64,000 bases of DNA from DASUPK01 sp963743575. Lineage in GTDB: Bacteria; Actinomycetota; Thermoleophilia; Solirubrobacterales; 70-9. A model generated the notes under the pieces. The model had not been told where the DNA came from, made no database searches, and saw nothing but the letters and a program-made list of their open reading frames with translations. Each line of letters begins with the position of its first letter. Positions within the stretch are counted from its first letter, which is position 1. Below, one piece after another: positions 62,377-64,000 of the stretch. The translations under genes and the position numbers were made by a program. Where the stretch lies: NCBI GenBank assembly GCA_963743575.1, contig CAVUQC010000002.1:248001-312000 (forward strand). The letters run 5' to 3'.

Positions 62377-63885
62377 TCAGTAAGCCTTGGCGAAGATCGC
62401 GACCACCTTCGCCGGGCCGCCGGTGATCACGCATTTCGCGTCGGCCGGAAGCGTCTCGTCGAACGGGATGCAGCGGACGCTGACACCCAGCTCGCCCATC
62501 GTTCTCTCGGTCTCAGGATCCTCACTCCAGGGTGCCTTGACGAACCCGCCGGAGTCGGTCTCGTCGCCTGAGAAGAACTCGCGGAACTGATCGAGCGTCG
62601 TGATGTCGTCGCGGGTCCGCTCGCGAAGGCGCTTCGCCGCCTCCTCGAACAGCCCGAGCTGGATGTCGCCCAGGACACCCACGACCGCGTCGGCCGCGCC
62701 GTCGCGTGGAATCGCGTCGCGGGCGAGGCTCTCGTCGTCGCGGCGCGTCATCGTCACGACCCCCTGGTCGATGTCCCGCTCGCCGATCTCGATCACGACC
62801 GGCACGCCCTTGCGAATCCACTCCCAGCGCTTCTCCGCGGGCTTGCGGTCGCGGGAATCGACCTCCGCCCGGATGGGCATGTCCATCCACGTGCGCTCCG
62901 CCAACTCGTCTCGCAACTGGTCCGCGGCGTCGAGCACTTTCGTCGGATCGTCGCGGGTGATCGGGACGATCTTCACCTGCTTGGCGGCCACTCGGGGCGG
63001 GACCCGAAGGCCGTTGTCGTCGCCGTGGGTCATCACCAGGGCACCGAGCATCCGGGTGGAGACTCCCCACGAGGTCGTGAAGCAGAGCTTCCGATCCCCG
63101 TCCTGGTCGGTGAACGCCATGTCCATGGCTCCGGAGAAGTTCTGGCCGAGGTAGTGCGAGGTGCCTGACTGGAGGGCCTTCCCGTCCTGCATCATCGCCT
63201 CGATCGAAAGCGTGATCTCGGCGCCGGGGAAGCGCTCGGACTCGGGCTTCTCGCCCGGAACGACGGGGATGGCCAGCACCGATTCCGCGAACTCGCGGTA
63301 GACGCCCAGCATTCGCCTGGTCTCCTCGAGGGCCTCCTCCTCGGTCGCGTGTGCGGTGTGACCCTCCTGCCAGAGGAACTCAGTGGTGCGCAACAGCACC
63401 CGAGGGCGCAGCTCCCAGCGGACGATGTTCGCCCACTGGTTGACCAGCAGCGGTAGGTCGCGGTAGGAGTTGATCCACTTGGCGAAGGACCGGCCGATCA
63501 CCGTCTCAGAAGTGGGGCGGACGATCAGCGGCTCCGGCAGCTCCGCGGCGGGGTGGAGCTTTCCGTCGGGTCCCTGCTCGAGCCGGTGATGCGTCACGAC
63601 CGCCATCTCCTTCGCGAAGCCCTCGACGTGCTTGGCCTCCTCCTCGAAGTAGCTCAGGGGGATGAAGAGAGGGAAGTACGCGTTCTCGGCTCCGGTCTCC
63701 TTGATTCCGTCGTCGAGCGCCCGCTGCATGCGCTCCCAGGTCCCGTAGCCCCACGGCCGGATCACCATCGCGCCGCGGACGTGGTCGAGCTCCGCGACCT
63801 CCGCGTCGCGGACCACGCTCTGGAACCACTGAGGAAAGTCCTCAGCGCGCGTGGGTGAGATGCCGGTTTTCGCCTTGCCTTCCAT
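62377..63885 (-). CDS. proS: Prolyl-tRNA synthetase, archaeal/eukaryotic type
   Basis: Charges tRNA-Pro. The 502-residue class II synthetase lacks the large editing insertion of the E. coli type and ends in a C-terminal Tyr (AKAY), both marks of the archaeal/eukaryotic-like form. Visible blocks: motif-2-like LIVRPTSETVIGRSFAKWI and NQWANIVRWELRPRVLLRTTEFLWQEGHTAH in two parts, GTSHYLGQNFS, and the anticodon-binding region IVPITRDD. Same strand as, and 128 bases upstream of, the cytochrome b operon. Confidence 0.95.
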   Translation of the reverse strand: MEGKAKTGISPTRAEDFPQWFQSVVRDAEVAELDHVRGAMVIRPWGYGTWERMQRALDDGIKETGAENAYFPLFIPLSYFEEEAKHVEGFAKEMAVVTHHRLEQGPDGKLHPAAELPEPLIVRPTSETVIGRSFAKWINSYRDLPLLVNQWANIVRWELRPRVLLRTTEFLWQEGHTAHATEEEALEETRRMLGVYREFAESVLAIPVVPGEKPESERFPGAEITLSIEAMMQDGKALQSGTSHYLGQNFSGAMDMAFTDQDGDRKLCFTTSWGVSTRMLGALVMTHGDDNGLRVPPRVAAKQVKIVPITRDDPTKVLDAADQLRDELAERTWMDMPIRAEVDSRDRKPAEKRWEWIRKGVPVVIEIGERDIDQGVVTMTRRDDESLARDAIPRDGAADAVVGVLGDIQLGLFEEAAKRLRERTRDDITTLDQFREFFSGDETDSGGFVKAPWSEDPETERTMGELGVSVRCIPFDETLPADAKCVITGGPAKVVAIFAKAY

Positions 63886-63896
63886 ATGCTCGCTCC

Positions 63897-64000
63897 GTGC
63901 CCGGTAGTCGCGGACAATCCTTGCGTAAGGGGCGGCGAAAGGGTTTCCGGCGCCAGTTCGGGCTCGACCGCTCGGGCCCCCCGCCGCGCCAGACGAGACC
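63897..64000 (+). CDS. Possible start of a gene, 3' truncated
   Basis: A frame opening with GTG at 63897 stays open to the window edge (about 34 residues, VPGSRGQSLRKGRRKGFRRQ at its start). It is very basic, like the cytosolic N-terminus of a membrane or cell-wall protein, and would be divergent from proS. An ATG at 63886 in another frame is also open. Too short to name or to confirm. Confidence 0.28.
   Translation, partial: MPGSRGQSLRKGRRKGFRRQFGLDRSGPPPRQTR

Overview
The window is about 64 kb of uniformly high-GC chromosomal DNA from an actinobacterium, most likely class Thermoleophilia (Solirubrobacterales or a relative). This is inferred from the 16S signature regions, a 23S rRNA that lacks the roughly 100-nt insertion of most actinobacteria, and secreted proteins with the N-terminal signature AGTVIAFIALCVALGGGAYA that is common in this class. 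It also fits the gene orders ylmDEFG-lspA and rpsB-tsf-pyrH-frr-uppS-cdsA-dxr-rseP-ispG-proS. Nearly all of the window is housekeeping DNA; the accessory part is a gene-poor stretch at about 22.3-26.1 kb.

Layout. 1-7.2 kb: a truncated DegT-type aminotransferase, argH, a 3-methyladenine DNA glycosylase, a large class A penicillin-binding protein on the minus strand, and tyrS. 7.2-12.6 kb: one complete rRNA operon (16S-23S-5S, no spacer tRNA) with clear processing stems, an unusual promoter-hairpin-terminator module at its 5' end and a UUCG terminator at its 3' end. 12.6-22.3 kb: an M28 peptidase, a DUF2269-like membrane protein, an alpha/beta hydrolase, a LexA-boxed mutagenesis operon (imuB, a DUF6504-like gene, dnaE2), a lipoprotein, an isocitrate/isopropylmalate-type dehydrogenase and a zinc-ribbon protein.

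22.3-26.1 kb holds few genes (a small membrane protein, a PsiE-like protein, a DUF488 protein) and a gene remnant of an ELWxxDGT-repeat protein. It also holds several copies of a short palindromic repeat and three copies of a compact promoter/hairpin/terminator cassette. Two of the cassettes show pairing-preserving substitutions and look like a small RNA family; this is the best candidate for something undescribed.

26.1-44.5 kb: murA (with the fosfomycin-insensitive Asp), a histidine operon (hisZ-hisG-hisD-hisB-hisH-hisA, then hisF after two inserted genes), a CCA-adding enzyme homologue, then the division/envelope cluster pgeF-yggS-sepF-(secreted protein)-proC-yggT-lspA-rluD. 44.7-64 kb: rpsB (with a long charged tail), tsf, pyrH, frr, uppS, cdsA, dxr, rseP, an acyl-CoA synthetase, a polysaccharide deacetylase, ispG, a split cytochrome b operon and proS. 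Several secreted proteins are interspersed; three of them end in a related basic tail with two cysteines.

Many genes are translationally coupled through NTGA or TGATG overlaps. No tRNA gene, CRISPR array, insertion sequence or prophage gene was recognised. All family names come from reading motifs by eye, not from database searches.
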